The notes under the pieces are model-generated. The model did not search any database. It was not told the DNA's origin and saw only the letters and a list, made by a program, of their open reading frames with translations. 6,402 nt of DNA, from assembly GCA_036375275.1 (NCBI GenBank), contig DASUSF010000385.1:1-6402 (forward strand). Direction: 5' to 3'. Every line of letters starts with the position of its first letter. Position 1 is the first letter of the stretch. Positions 1 to 5,336 of the stretch are shown one piece after another. The translations under genes and the position numbers were made by a program. The DNA is from DASUSF01 sp036375275 (GTDB lineage Bacteria; Pseudomonadota; Alphaproteobacteria; Geminicoccales; Geminicoccaceae).

Positions 1-319
1 CCTCGGCCAGGGCGAAGAGCGAACGGAGCGCCCCGGTCAGCTGGTTCTCCGAAGCCGCCCGGGCGGCGACGTCGTCGCCGGCGCCGATCGCCCGCTGACG
101 CGCCTTCACCACCCGCTCCAGCACCCCCTGCTCGTGGGTCAGATAGCCCTTCGCCGTGTTGACCAGGTTGGGGATGAGGTCGTGGCGGCGCTTCAGCTGG
201 ACGTCGATCTGCGACCAGGCATTGCGCACCTGGTTCCGGCGTGCGACCAGCCGGTTGTAGAGCAGGATGCCGTAGAGCAGCACCACGGCCGCGAGCCCGC
301 CCAGCACCCACACCGCCAT
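1..319 (-). CDS. lemA: LemA family protein, N-terminal 106 residues (runs off left edge)
   Basis: The visible part is the N-terminal 106 residues; the gene continues beyond base 1. Residues about 2-21 form one hydrophobic anchor (AVWVLGGLAAVVLLYGILLY). The LemA signature follows: YNRLVARRNQV, then NAWSQIDVQLKRRHDLIPNL, VNTAKGYLTHEQGVLERV, and ENQLTGALRSLFALAE. These helices form the helical-bundle domain of LemA, which in solved members faces outside the cytoplasm behind the N-terminal anchor. The molecular role of LemA is poorly defined; bacterial lemA genes very often sit beside an M48-type peptidase gene, as here. The start ATG at 319 is well supported by AAGGAG at 329-334 on the minus strand, 9 bases upstream. 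The gene begins 34 bases after the stop of the M48-like gene on the same strand, so the two are probably cotranscribed. Family assignment is firm; function is not. Confidence 0.95.
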   Translation of the reverse strand, partial: MAVWVLGGLAAVVLLYGILLYNRLVARRNQVRNAWSQIDVQLKRRHDLIPNLVNTAKGYLTHEQGVLERVVKARQRAIGAGDDVAARAASENQLTGALRSLFALAE

Positions 320-353
320 CGCTTCTGTCTCCTTCGCCGGAGGGCCCGCCTGC

Positions 354-1856
354 TCAGTGGAGCAGGAGGTGGATGGGGAAGATCAGGAACCCGATCCACA
401 TCAACCCCACCATGATCGAGAGCATGGTGCAGGCGACGATCAGAACGAGCATCAGGTAGACCGCCACCGCCATGAGCGGCGGGATCATGGCGGCGAGCAG
501 GAGGACGAGGAGCGTCTTCGGTGACCGGAGGTCGGCCTTCGGCCAGCTCCAGCGCTTCTTCACCAGCCCCTGACCCATGGCCATCAGCCGGTCCCGGCGT
601 TTGCCGGCTGGCGGATGAACGTCGAACATCATGCCGATCGGCTGGTGGTGGCCGGACGCGGCCATTCGCGGCGGGACGATGAACAGTGGCGCCGCCTCGC
701 GTACCCCCGTGAGCGGAACGTCGTGCTGCCGCATCAGGTGGACGATCGCCTGCGCGAGACCTTCGGGGTTCCGGGTGAGCTGGACGGCGGTGGCGTCCGC
801 GAGATAGCGCCGCCGGCGGAGCATGAGCGCGAAGGTCGGGGACAGGAAGACGAAGCTCGTGAGGAACGAGACCAGGGAGAACATGCCGGAGGCGAGGTAG
901 AGCGGCAGGGTGAGGAAGAGGAGCAGCCGGTTCTTCTCGAACCACTTGAGGTCGTCGTCCGGGGGCTCGTCCAGCAGATGCTCGACCAGCACCGCTTCCT
1001 GAGCCGGATCGCGGTTCGCTCTCCGTTGCAGGGCGAAGCGCAGGACCTGGCCGAGCAGCGCTCGGGAGCGCGGGCTGAACGGCGCCTTGAGGACGACGCT
1101 GGTGAGGTTCACGGTCGCGAACAGCGAGATCAGGAGCAGCGCGATCCGCTGGTCGCCGTTGCCGATCATCGCGATCAGGTGGGCGATCACGCCCTGGGTC
1201 TCGTCCCGGTCGCACCGGTCGAGGAGGCCGCGCGAGATCAGGATGGTGGCGGCTTCGTCGCTCGGCCCGAAGGCGGCGCCGGTGATCGCCGGGCTGTCGA
1301 GGACGACCAGGGCCGGCGGCGGCAGCCCCGCGGCGATCGCCATCTCGTCGACCAGGTTCCGGAGCTGGCGTTCCTCGAGGTCGCCCGGCCGGGGCGGCCG
1401 GGCGCCGAGCCGGGCGGCGACGCCGGCCATGCCGGCATCCACGACTATGGCCCTGACCGCGAGCCAGACCAGGAGCATGGCGAGCACGCCGGGCATGAAG
1501 ACGATCAGCCCGACCGCGATCAGTTCCATCAGCCACTCCGGGCCCTCGGCGAACAGCCCGCCGGTCGCGTCCAGCATGCCGGCGAGGTCGGGCGCCGTGA
1601 CCACGAGGCTCAGGACGTCGAGCGCGAGGACGGCGAGGCCGAACAGCAGCGGAAAGAGGATGCCGGCGAGCGGCAGGCCGGTCAGGACCAGGCCGAGGAC
1701 GACCAGGACGGTGAACAGCTTGGCGGCGCGGCGGTGGCGGCGTTGCGCGTCCGCGAAGCTCTCGCGGTCGACCGGGCCCGGGACGGCTGGAGGAAGCGGT
1801 CGGAGAGCCTCGCCTGCGATCAGCATCACCTGCCATCCGAGCAGCCGGACGATCAT
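354..1856 (-). CDS. M48-family (HtpX-like) polytopic membrane protein, predicted catalytically inactive
   Basis: This 500-residue integral membrane protein has the layout of the M48 peptidases that pair with LemA. Hydrophobic segments lie near residues 46-88 and 112-136, then comes the peptidase-like domain, with further hydrophobic stretches near 311-340 and 448-498. Family landmarks are recognisable: ITGAAFG (191-197, equivalent to the usual NAFAxG region), the helix TQGVIAHLIAMIGNGD (220-235) where VIAHExxHIxNGD is expected, RRRRYLADATAVQLTRNPEG (347-366) where REYLADAxAVxLTRNP is expected, and VHPPAGKRRDRL (413-424), equivalent to THPPLEERI. The zinc site is broken: HExxH is H226-L-I-A-M230, and the third ligand Glu before YLAD is Arg350. 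Only the first His remains, so peptidase activity is unlikely. The frame is intact, which suggests a retained non-proteolytic role, perhaps with LemA. The start is uncertain: ATG at 1856 has no clear ribosome binding site, and ATG at 1826 is an alternative. Confidence 0.88.
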   Translation of the reverse strand: MIVRLLGWQVMLIAGEALRPLPPAVPGPVDRESFADAQRRHRRAAKLFTVLVVLGLVLTGLPLAGILFPLLFGLAVLALDVLSLVVTAPDLAGMLDATGGLFAEGPEWLMELIAVGLIVFMPGVLAMLLVWLAVRAIVVDAGMAGVAARLGARPPRPGDLEERQLRNLVDEMAIAAGLPPPALVVLDSPAITGAAFGPSDEAATILISRGLLDRCDRDETQGVIAHLIAMIGNGDQRIALLLISLFATVNLTSVVLKAPFSPRSRALLGQVLRFALQRRANRDPAQEAVLVEHLLDEPPDDDLKWFEKNRLLLFLTLPLYLASGMFSLVSFLTSFVFLSPTFALMLRRRRYLADATAVQLTRNPEGLAQAIVHLMRQHDVPLTGVREAAPLFIVPPRMAASGHHQPIGMMFDVHPPAGKRRDRLMAMGQGLVKKRWSWPKADLRSPKTLLVLLLAAMIPPLMAVAVYLMLVLIVACTMLSIMVGLMWIGFLIFPIHLLLH

Positions 1857-1933
1857 CGGATAGCGCAGCCGGCGGACGCGCGCATGTGGATTTACGGGAT
1901 GGCGCGGCGAGAAGCCGAGGGTCCAACGATCGC

Positions 1934-1974
1934 TTGACCCGGCCGGCGGTTGCGCCTCTCTTAGCCGGATAAGA
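1934..1974 (+). promoter_or_regulatory. Candidate promoter and inverted repeat upstream of the GFA-family gene
   Basis: The 134-base spacer between the divergent M48-like and GFA genes contains TTGACC at 1934-1939, five of six matches to a -35 box. Seventeen bases further on is TCTCTT (1957-1962), a poor -10 box. An imperfect inverted repeat, TCTTA-GCCGGA-TAAGA, covers 1959-1974, just before the ribosome binding site, and could be an operator or chance. I found no convincing promoter for the leftward M48-like gene in the same spacer. Confidence 0.3.
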
Positions 1975-1977
1975 AAG

Positions 1978-1983
1978 AGGAGG
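1978..1983 (+). promoter_or_regulatory. Ribosome binding site deciding the GFA gene start at 1991
   Basis: AGGAGG is a full match to the Shine-Dalgarno consensus and lies 7 bases before the ATG at 1991. The competing in-frame ATG at 2072 has only a G-run in a less favourable position, so the longer N-terminus is preferred. Confidence 0.75.
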
Positions 1984-1990
1984 CGTTGCG

Positions 1991-2518
1991 ATGTTCCACT
2001 GGTTGCGCGGCCTGACCGAGCGGTTCAGCAACGCGCAGAAAACACAAGCCGAGGCAGGGGGGCAACAAGCGATGGCGAACGAGAATTTCAAGGTGGTGGG
2101 CGGCTGCCGCTGCGACACCAACCCGGTCCGCTTCGAGTACACCAAGCGGCCGTTCGAGGTGCACTTCTGCTGCTGCACCGACTGCACCGACATCAGCGGC
2201 GGGGCGCTCGCCCTGATCGCGGTGGTCGAGAAGGCGCACTTCCGGGTCACGCAGGGCAGGGAGAAGATCAAGGTCTTCGACACCAAGCCGACCTGCCATC
2301 GCAGCTTCTGCGGCACCTGCGGCTGCCACATGTTCCTGCACGTCGACGCCTTCGACGACTTCGAGCTGGTCCACGTCCCGACCCTCGACCGCGGTCAGGA
2401 CATCGGCACCAAGCCCGACCGCTGGGTGTTCACCAAGTCCAAGCACCCGCTGGTCACGATCCCGGACGACGGGCTGCCGCGGCACGAGGGCTGGGCGAAC
2501 TCGCCCAACGCCGGCTGA
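1991..2518 (+). CDS. GFA (CENP-V/glutathione-dependent formaldehyde-activating enzyme-like) family protein
   Basis: This 175-residue protein has a single GFA domain at about residues 32-150. All seven cysteines of the fold are present: C39 and C41 (GGCRC), C60, C62 and C65 (CCCTDC), and C107 and C110 (CGTCG). In known members C39, C41, C107 and C110 would hold a structural zinc, and C60, C62 and C65 a second zinc tied to glutathione or thiol binding. The spacings of 21 residues between the first and second groups and 42 between the second and third match my recollection of Paracoccus Gfa. The family is broad, and most members are not proven to act on formaldehyde; no formaldehyde dehydrogenase gene is next door. 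A polar, probably amphipathic 28-residue leader precedes the domain. It would be absent if translation began at 2072, but the perfect ribosome binding site favours 1991. The stop lies 3 bases from that of the convergent oxidoreductase gene. Substrate unknown. Confidence 0.9.
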   Translation: MFHWLRGLTERFSNAQKTQAEAGGQQAMANENFKVVGGCRCDTNPVRFEYTKRPFEVHFCCCTDCTDISGGALALIAVVEKAHFRVTQGREKIKVFDTKPTCHRSFCGTCGCHMFLHVDAFDDFELVHVPTLDRGQDIGTKPDRWVFTKSKHPLVTIPDDGLPRHEGWANSPNAG

Positions 2519-2521
2519 CGC

Positions 2522-3697
2522 TCAGGCTCGGGCGAGGGGGCGGAGCGGGACCCAGCAGCCGCGGCGGTCGCTCTCGAGGCAGGCCTCGATGAACGCCATG
2601 CCCATGACGCCGTCGCGCGCGCTCGGGAAGGGCAGGGCGGCCGGCTCGACCGGCCGCCCGGCGCGCCGGGCGACGATCGCTTCCGCGGCCTCGCGGTAGA
2701 GCGTGGCGAACGCCTCGAGGTAGCCTTCGGGGTGCCCGATCTCGGTCCGCGCCGAGCGGGTCGCCGCCGGCGAGAGCAGGCCGTCGATCCGCCGGGTCAT
2801 GAGCACGGGGTGATCGTCCAGGCGGCGATGCAGCAGGTGGTTCGGCTGCTCGTGACGCCACTCGAGGCCGCCCTCGCTGCCGAAGATCCGGAACGACAGG
2901 CCGTGCTCCGCGCCGGGCGCCGCCTGGGTGACCCACATGCCGCCGCGGGCGCCGTCGGCGTAGCGGAGCAGCGCGCGGGCCGTGTCGTGGCTGCTGCGGC
3001 CCGGCACCACCGCCAGGACCTCGGCCATGACCTCGCGCACCTCCTGGCCGGCGACGTAGCTGCCGAGGTGGTGGGCGTGGCTGCCGATGTCGCCGAGCAC
3101 CAGCGACGGCCCGAGCCGCGCCGGGTCGAAGTGCCAGTCGCCCTTCCTCCGGTCGGCCTCGACCAGGGTCGCCCGCTGCGGCTGGACGTACTCGAGCTGG
3201 ATCTGGCGGACCTCGCCGATCGCGCCCCGCCGGACCATCTCGCGCGCCTCCCGGACCATCGGGTGGGCGCTGTAGTTGTGGGTCAGGCAGAAGACCAGGC
3301 CGGTCTCGTCGACCTTGCGCAGCAGCGCGAGCGCCTCCTCCAGGCTGGTCGCGAGCGGCTTGTCGCAGATCACGTCGAGCCCCGCCTCGAGGCACGCGAT
3401 CGAGACCGGGACGTGGCGGTCGTTGGGCGTCATGACCGCGACCACGTCGATCCCGTCCTCGCGCCCGGCCTCCTGCCCGAGCATGTCCTGCCAGGACCCG
3501 TAGCCGCGCGGGATGCCGAGGCCGGCCGCGGCGGCCAGCGCGCGTCCCGGGTCGGAGGAGAGCACGCCGGCGACGATCTCGTAGGCGTCGTCGAGCCGGG
3601 CCGCCGCGCGGTGCACGGGCCCGATGAACGAGCCGGGGCCACCGCCCACGACACCGAGCCGGAGCCGTCGACCGAAGGTCTCGATGATCGGGTTCAT
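2522..3697 (-). CDS. Gfo/Idh/MocA family NAD(P)-dependent oxidoreductase
   Basis: This 391-residue cytosolic dehydrogenase has an N-terminal Rossmann fold. The dinucleotide-binding loop is GVVGGGPGSFIG (15-26), followed by VLSSDP (45-50), the MTPNDRHV strand and loop (89-96), and the family signature CDKPLA (111-116), in which K113 is the conserved catalytic/cofactor lysine. The C-terminal alpha/beta domain carries LGDIGSHAHHL (201-211), with the usual active-site Asp203 and His207 of the D-x-x-x-H motif. Such enzymes oxidise or reduce sugars, inositols and related polyols. The substrate cannot be told from sequence; the long C-terminal region and the extended GGGPGSFIGxVHR loop point to a subgroup distinct from classical glucose-fructose oxidoreductase. 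The start is supported by AGAGGAG at 3705-3711, 7 bases upstream. The gene diverges from the DHDPS-like lyase gene across 89 bases, consistent with shared regulation in a sugar or sugar-acid pathway. Confidence 0.93.
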   Translation of the reverse strand: MNPIIETFGRRLRLGVVGGGPGSFIGPVHRAAARLDDAYEIVAGVLSSDPGRALAAAAGLGIPRGYGSWQDMLGQEAGREDGIDVVAVMTPNDRHVPVSIACLEAGLDVICDKPLATSLEEALALLRKVDETGLVFCLTHNYSAHPMVREAREMVRRGAIGEVRQIQLEYVQPQRATLVEADRRKGDWHFDPARLGPSLVLGDIGSHAHHLGSYVAGQEVREVMAEVLAVVPGRSSHDTARALLRYADGARGGMWVTQAAPGAEHGLSFRIFGSEGGLEWRHEQPNHLLHRRLDDHPVLMTRRIDGLLSPAATRSARTEIGHPEGYLEAFATLYREAAEAIVARRAGRPVEPAALPFPSARDGVMGMAFIEACLESDRRGCWVPLRPLARA

Positions 3698-3786
3698 CGC
3701 CGCTCTCCTCTCGATGTCGACGCATGGCGACTTCTCGTCGGACCCGCGCGATCGTACACGTGAAGCGGCGAGAAAGGAGCGGCGCG
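3698..3786. promoter_or_regulatory. Divergent intergenic region between oxidoreductase and DHDPS-like genes
   Basis: These 89 bases must hold the start signals for both divergent genes. Ribosome binding sites are visible at each end: AGAGGAG on the minus strand (3705-3711) and AAAGGAG on the plus strand (3773-3779, 7 bases before ATG 3787). A TACGAT hexamer on the minus strand and the palindrome CACGTG (3757-3762) are present, but I cannot pair them with good -35 boxes or a recognisable operator. Confidence 0.45.
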
Positions 3787-4707
3787 ATGGCGAGGGGCCG
3801 GTTCCGCGGCGTCTATCCGATGCTCTATGCGTTCTTCGACGATGGGGGTCGCCTGGACCGGGGGGCGATGCGCGCGCAGATCGACTACTGCGTGGCCGGC
3901 GGCGCCCACGGCATCGCCTGTCTCGGGCTCGGCACGGAAGTGAAGAAGCTCACGCCCGACGAGCGCCGGGCGGTGGTCGCCTGGGCGGCCGAGGACCTCG
4001 GCGGCCGGCTGCCGCTCGCGGTCACGGTGTACGGCGCGACGCCGGAGGAGCAGAGCGCGTTCGTGCGCGACGCCGCAGCGCTCGGTACGGACTGGGTGAT
4101 CCTGCAGCCGCCCCAGACCGGCGAGCGCTGGACCGAGGCGGGGCTCGTCCGCTTCTTCGGCGCCGTCGCCGACCGGAGCCCGGTCCCGGTCGCGATCCAG
4201 AACGCGCCGCAGTACATCGGGGTCGGCCTCTCCGATGCCGGGCTCGACACGCTCAGCCGCAACCACCCGAACGTCAGTCTCCTGAAGGCGGAGGGCTCCG
4301 CGGTCGAGACCGCGATGCTGATCGAAGCCACGCAGGGTCGGATGGAGGTCTTCCAGGGGCGGGGCGGGCTCGAGTTCCCGGACGTGATCCGGGCCGGCTG
4401 CGTCGGCATGATCCCGTCGGTCGAATCGGTGCATCTGCAGAGCCGGCTGTTCGAGCTCCTGATCACGGGCGATCCCCGGGACCAGCTGGAAGGCGAGCGG
4501 CTGTACGCCCGCCTCGCGCCGCTGATGGTCTTCCTCATGCAGTCGGTCGACAGCTTCCTCTGCTACGGCAAGCGCCTGACGGCGCGGCGGATCGGGATCG
4601 AGGCGGTGCACGACCGCGCGCCGGCCCTCGCGCCGACCGCCTTCGGCCTCGCCTGCCTCGAGCACCATGCGCGCGTGCTCGAGGCCCGCGATCCCGCGCC
4701 CGCGTGA
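3787..4707 (+). CDS. Dihydrodipicolinate synthase/N-acetylneuraminate lyase (DapA) family protein, divergent active site
   Basis: This 306-residue protein is a TIM-barrel class I aldolase/lyase of the DHDPS/NAL superfamily, near the usual family length. The N-terminus (FRGVYPMLYAFFDDGGRLD, 6-24) matches the family start, where substrate-facing strand 1 lies. The Schiff-base lysine is K167 in VSLLKAEGS (163-171). Other canonical DHDPS residues are changed: the GTTGE motif is GLGTE (47-51), the Tyr pair region is ILQPPQTG (105-112), and the YNxP tyrosine is Gln138 in IQNAP (137-141). It is therefore unlikely to be the lysine-pathway DapA. It more likely acts on a sugar-derived 2-keto acid or similar compound, as an aldolase, dehydratase or decarboxylase. 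ATG 3787 is chosen over an in-frame ATG at 3724 because AAAGGAG stands 7 bases before it and the family homology begins there. It is divergent from the Gfo/Idh/MocA gene. Family is sure; reaction unknown. Confidence 0.9.
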   Translation: MARGRFRGVYPMLYAFFDDGGRLDRGAMRAQIDYCVAGGAHGIACLGLGTEVKKLTPDERRAVVAWAAEDLGGRLPLAVTVYGATPEEQSAFVRDAAALGTDWVILQPPQTGERWTEAGLVRFFGAVADRSPVPVAIQNAPQYIGVGLSDAGLDTLSRNHPNVSLLKAEGSAVETAMLIEATQGRMEVFQGRGGLEFPDVIRAGCVGMIPSVESVHLQSRLFELLITGDPRDQLEGERLYARLAPLMVFLMQSVDSFLCYGKRLTARRIGIEAVHDRAPALAPTAFGLACLEHHARVLEARDPAPA

Positions 4708-4727
4708 TCCCATCCGGATCCGCGGGC
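4698..4727 (+). terminator. Strong GC hairpin overlapping the DHDPS-like stop codon, possible terminator
   Basis: GCCCGCG (4698-4704) and GATCC (4706-4710) pair with GGATC (4716-4720) and CGCGGGC (4721-4727), giving a 12-bp stem with one bulged T and a 5-base loop (CATCC). The stop codon TGA lies in the 5' arm. No T-run follows, so it is not a textbook intrinsic terminator. It could end or protect the transcript before the convergent small genes. Confidence 0.4.
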
Positions 4728-4867
4728 CGTTACCGGGCGAGGTGAGGGGACGTCGAAGCACCTCCGGAGCACCCATGGGGGACCGGCAGAGGGACGGGCG
4801 CTACCGTTCGACGCTGCGGTGGGAAGGGCGGAGCGTTGGCGCGGGAGGGCGGACGACCGGCGCGCGG

Positions 4868-4999
4868 TCACACCGAGAAGATGTAGGTTCCGATCATGAA
4901 GGCGACCGCGAGCGCGGTCGATACGATGAGGACGCGGCTGATCCAGCCCTTGCGCTCGCCCTGGCGGGCTTCCTCGGCGGATTCCTTGATGGGTGCCAT
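4868..4999 (-). CDS. 43-residue single-pass membrane microprotein, copy 1 of a tandem pair
   Basis: I do not recognise this family. The frame encodes 43 residues: a hydrophilic, charged N-terminal part (MAPIKESAEEARQGERKGW, 1-19), then SR and one hydrophobic segment at about 23-43 (VLIVSTALAVAFMIGTYIF plus SV). The Arg/Lys cluster just before the hydrophobic part predicts the N-terminus inside the cytoplasm and the short C-terminus outside. It aligns without gaps over all 43 residues with the next gene upstream (5095-5226), with 23 identical positions concentrated in ARQxERKGWxSRVL and in STxLAV; that is the main evidence that it is a real gene. The start has only a weak ribosome binding site (GGAAG about 11 bases upstream), and 95 bases separate it from its paralogue. 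The size and layout recall small subunits of membrane complexes, such as the short subunit IV of aa3-type oxidases, but I see no specific match. Confidence 0.75.
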   Translation of the reverse strand: MAPIKESAEEARQGERKGWISRVLIVSTALAVAFMIGTYIFSV

Positions 5000-5094
5000 G
5001 GGGGCAGGTGCTTCCGAAGCTGTTTCTGACGGACCGCCTGACTACGCGCTCGCCGCGCGGCCGGATCACGCATACCGCGCGACCCGCGTAATTC

Positions 5095-5226
5095 TCAGAT
5101 GACGAAGACGTACGCGAGCGCGATCAGGACCACGGCCAGGACCGTCGAGATCACGAGGACCCGGCTGACCCAGCCCTTGCGCTCGGCCTGCCGGGCCTGC
5201 TCGGGTGTCTCGGTGGGATGTGCCAT
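5095..5226 (-). CDS. 43-residue single-pass membrane microprotein, copy 2 of a tandem pair
   Basis: This is the paralogue of the gene at 4868-4999, of identical length. A charged N-terminal half (MAHPTETPEQARQAERKGW, 1-19) leads into SR and a hydrophobic helix (VLVISTVLAVVLIALAYVFVI, 23-43) that ends at the stop codon. The positive residues R16, K17 and R22 flank the cytoplasmic end of the predicted helix. Only the segment before the core (residues 3-10) and the end of the helix differ much from copy 1, and most hydrophobic changes are conservative (I/V, L/F, V/I). That pattern fits a duplicated coding sequence under selection. The ribosome binding site is plausible (ACGGAGAG, with GGAG 9 bases before the ATG). 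It lies 110 bases downstream of the enolase-superfamily gene on the same strand and may be transcribed with it. Family and function are unknown; a small accessory subunit or regulator of a membrane complex is possible. Confidence 0.8.
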   Translation of the reverse strand: MAHPTETPEQARQAERKGWVSRVLVISTVLAVVLIALAYVFVI

Positions 5227-5283
5227 CGATGGACTCTCCGTTCCGATTCCTGCTCGCGGCTCTGGCACGAGGTGGCCAGCGCG

Positions 5284-5306
5284 CGCCGCTCCGACAACCG
5301 GCGGCG
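5284..5306 (-). terminator. GC hairpin between the enolase-superfamily gene and the small membrane genes
   Basis: On the minus strand, CGCCGC and GCGGCG form a 6-bp stem around an 11-base loop (CGGTTGTCGGA) that can pair a little further internally. It starts 30 bases after the enolase-type stop codon. No T-run follows, so it may only attenuate transcription or protect the 3' end, or it may be a by-product of high GC. Confidence 0.2.
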
Positions 5307-5336
5307 GTGGAATGCGAGGTGTGGAATCGAACGCGT

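Noticed and set aside
615..1937. Plus-strand open frame of 440 codons antisense to the M48-like gene
   Set aside because: Composition is Asp/Glu/Arg/Gln-rich with no domain, as expected for the antisense of a GC-rich membrane protein gene.
193..2331. Minus-strand open frame of 712 codons spanning lemA, the M48-like gene and part of the GFA gene
   Set aside because: It is a high-GC shadow frame rich in Arg, Pro and Ala. It overlaps three recognisable genes in other frames and shows no family motif.
3757..3762. CACGTG palindrome as an operator
   Set aside because: A 6-base palindrome is expected by chance, and no longer symmetric motif surrounds it.
2732..3763. Plus-strand open frame of 343 codons antisense to the oxidoreductase gene
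   Set aside because: The opposite strand carries a clear Gfo/Idh/MocA protein with motifs and a ribosome binding site; the antisense frame has none.
3724..3786. 21-residue N-terminal extension of the DHDPS-like protein from the ATG at 3724
   Set aside because: The family homology starts at 3787, which has AAAGGAG at 7 bases; the extension would run through the divergent regulatory spacer.
3694..4776. Minus-strand open frame of 360 codons antisense to the DHDPS-like gene
   Set aside because: Low-complexity Arg/Ala/Glu-rich translation that covers a well-supported plus-strand gene.
4708..4867. Possible third microprotein copy or other gene in the 160-base convergent spacer
   Set aside because: Reading both strands gives no frame resembling the ARQxERKGWxSRVL core and no other supportable gene.
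5052..5061. Perfect 10-base palindrome GCCGCGCGGC between the two microprotein genes
   Set aside because: It has no loop, contains only G and C, and is likely by chance in such GC-rich sequence; no repeat of it is seen beside the other copy.
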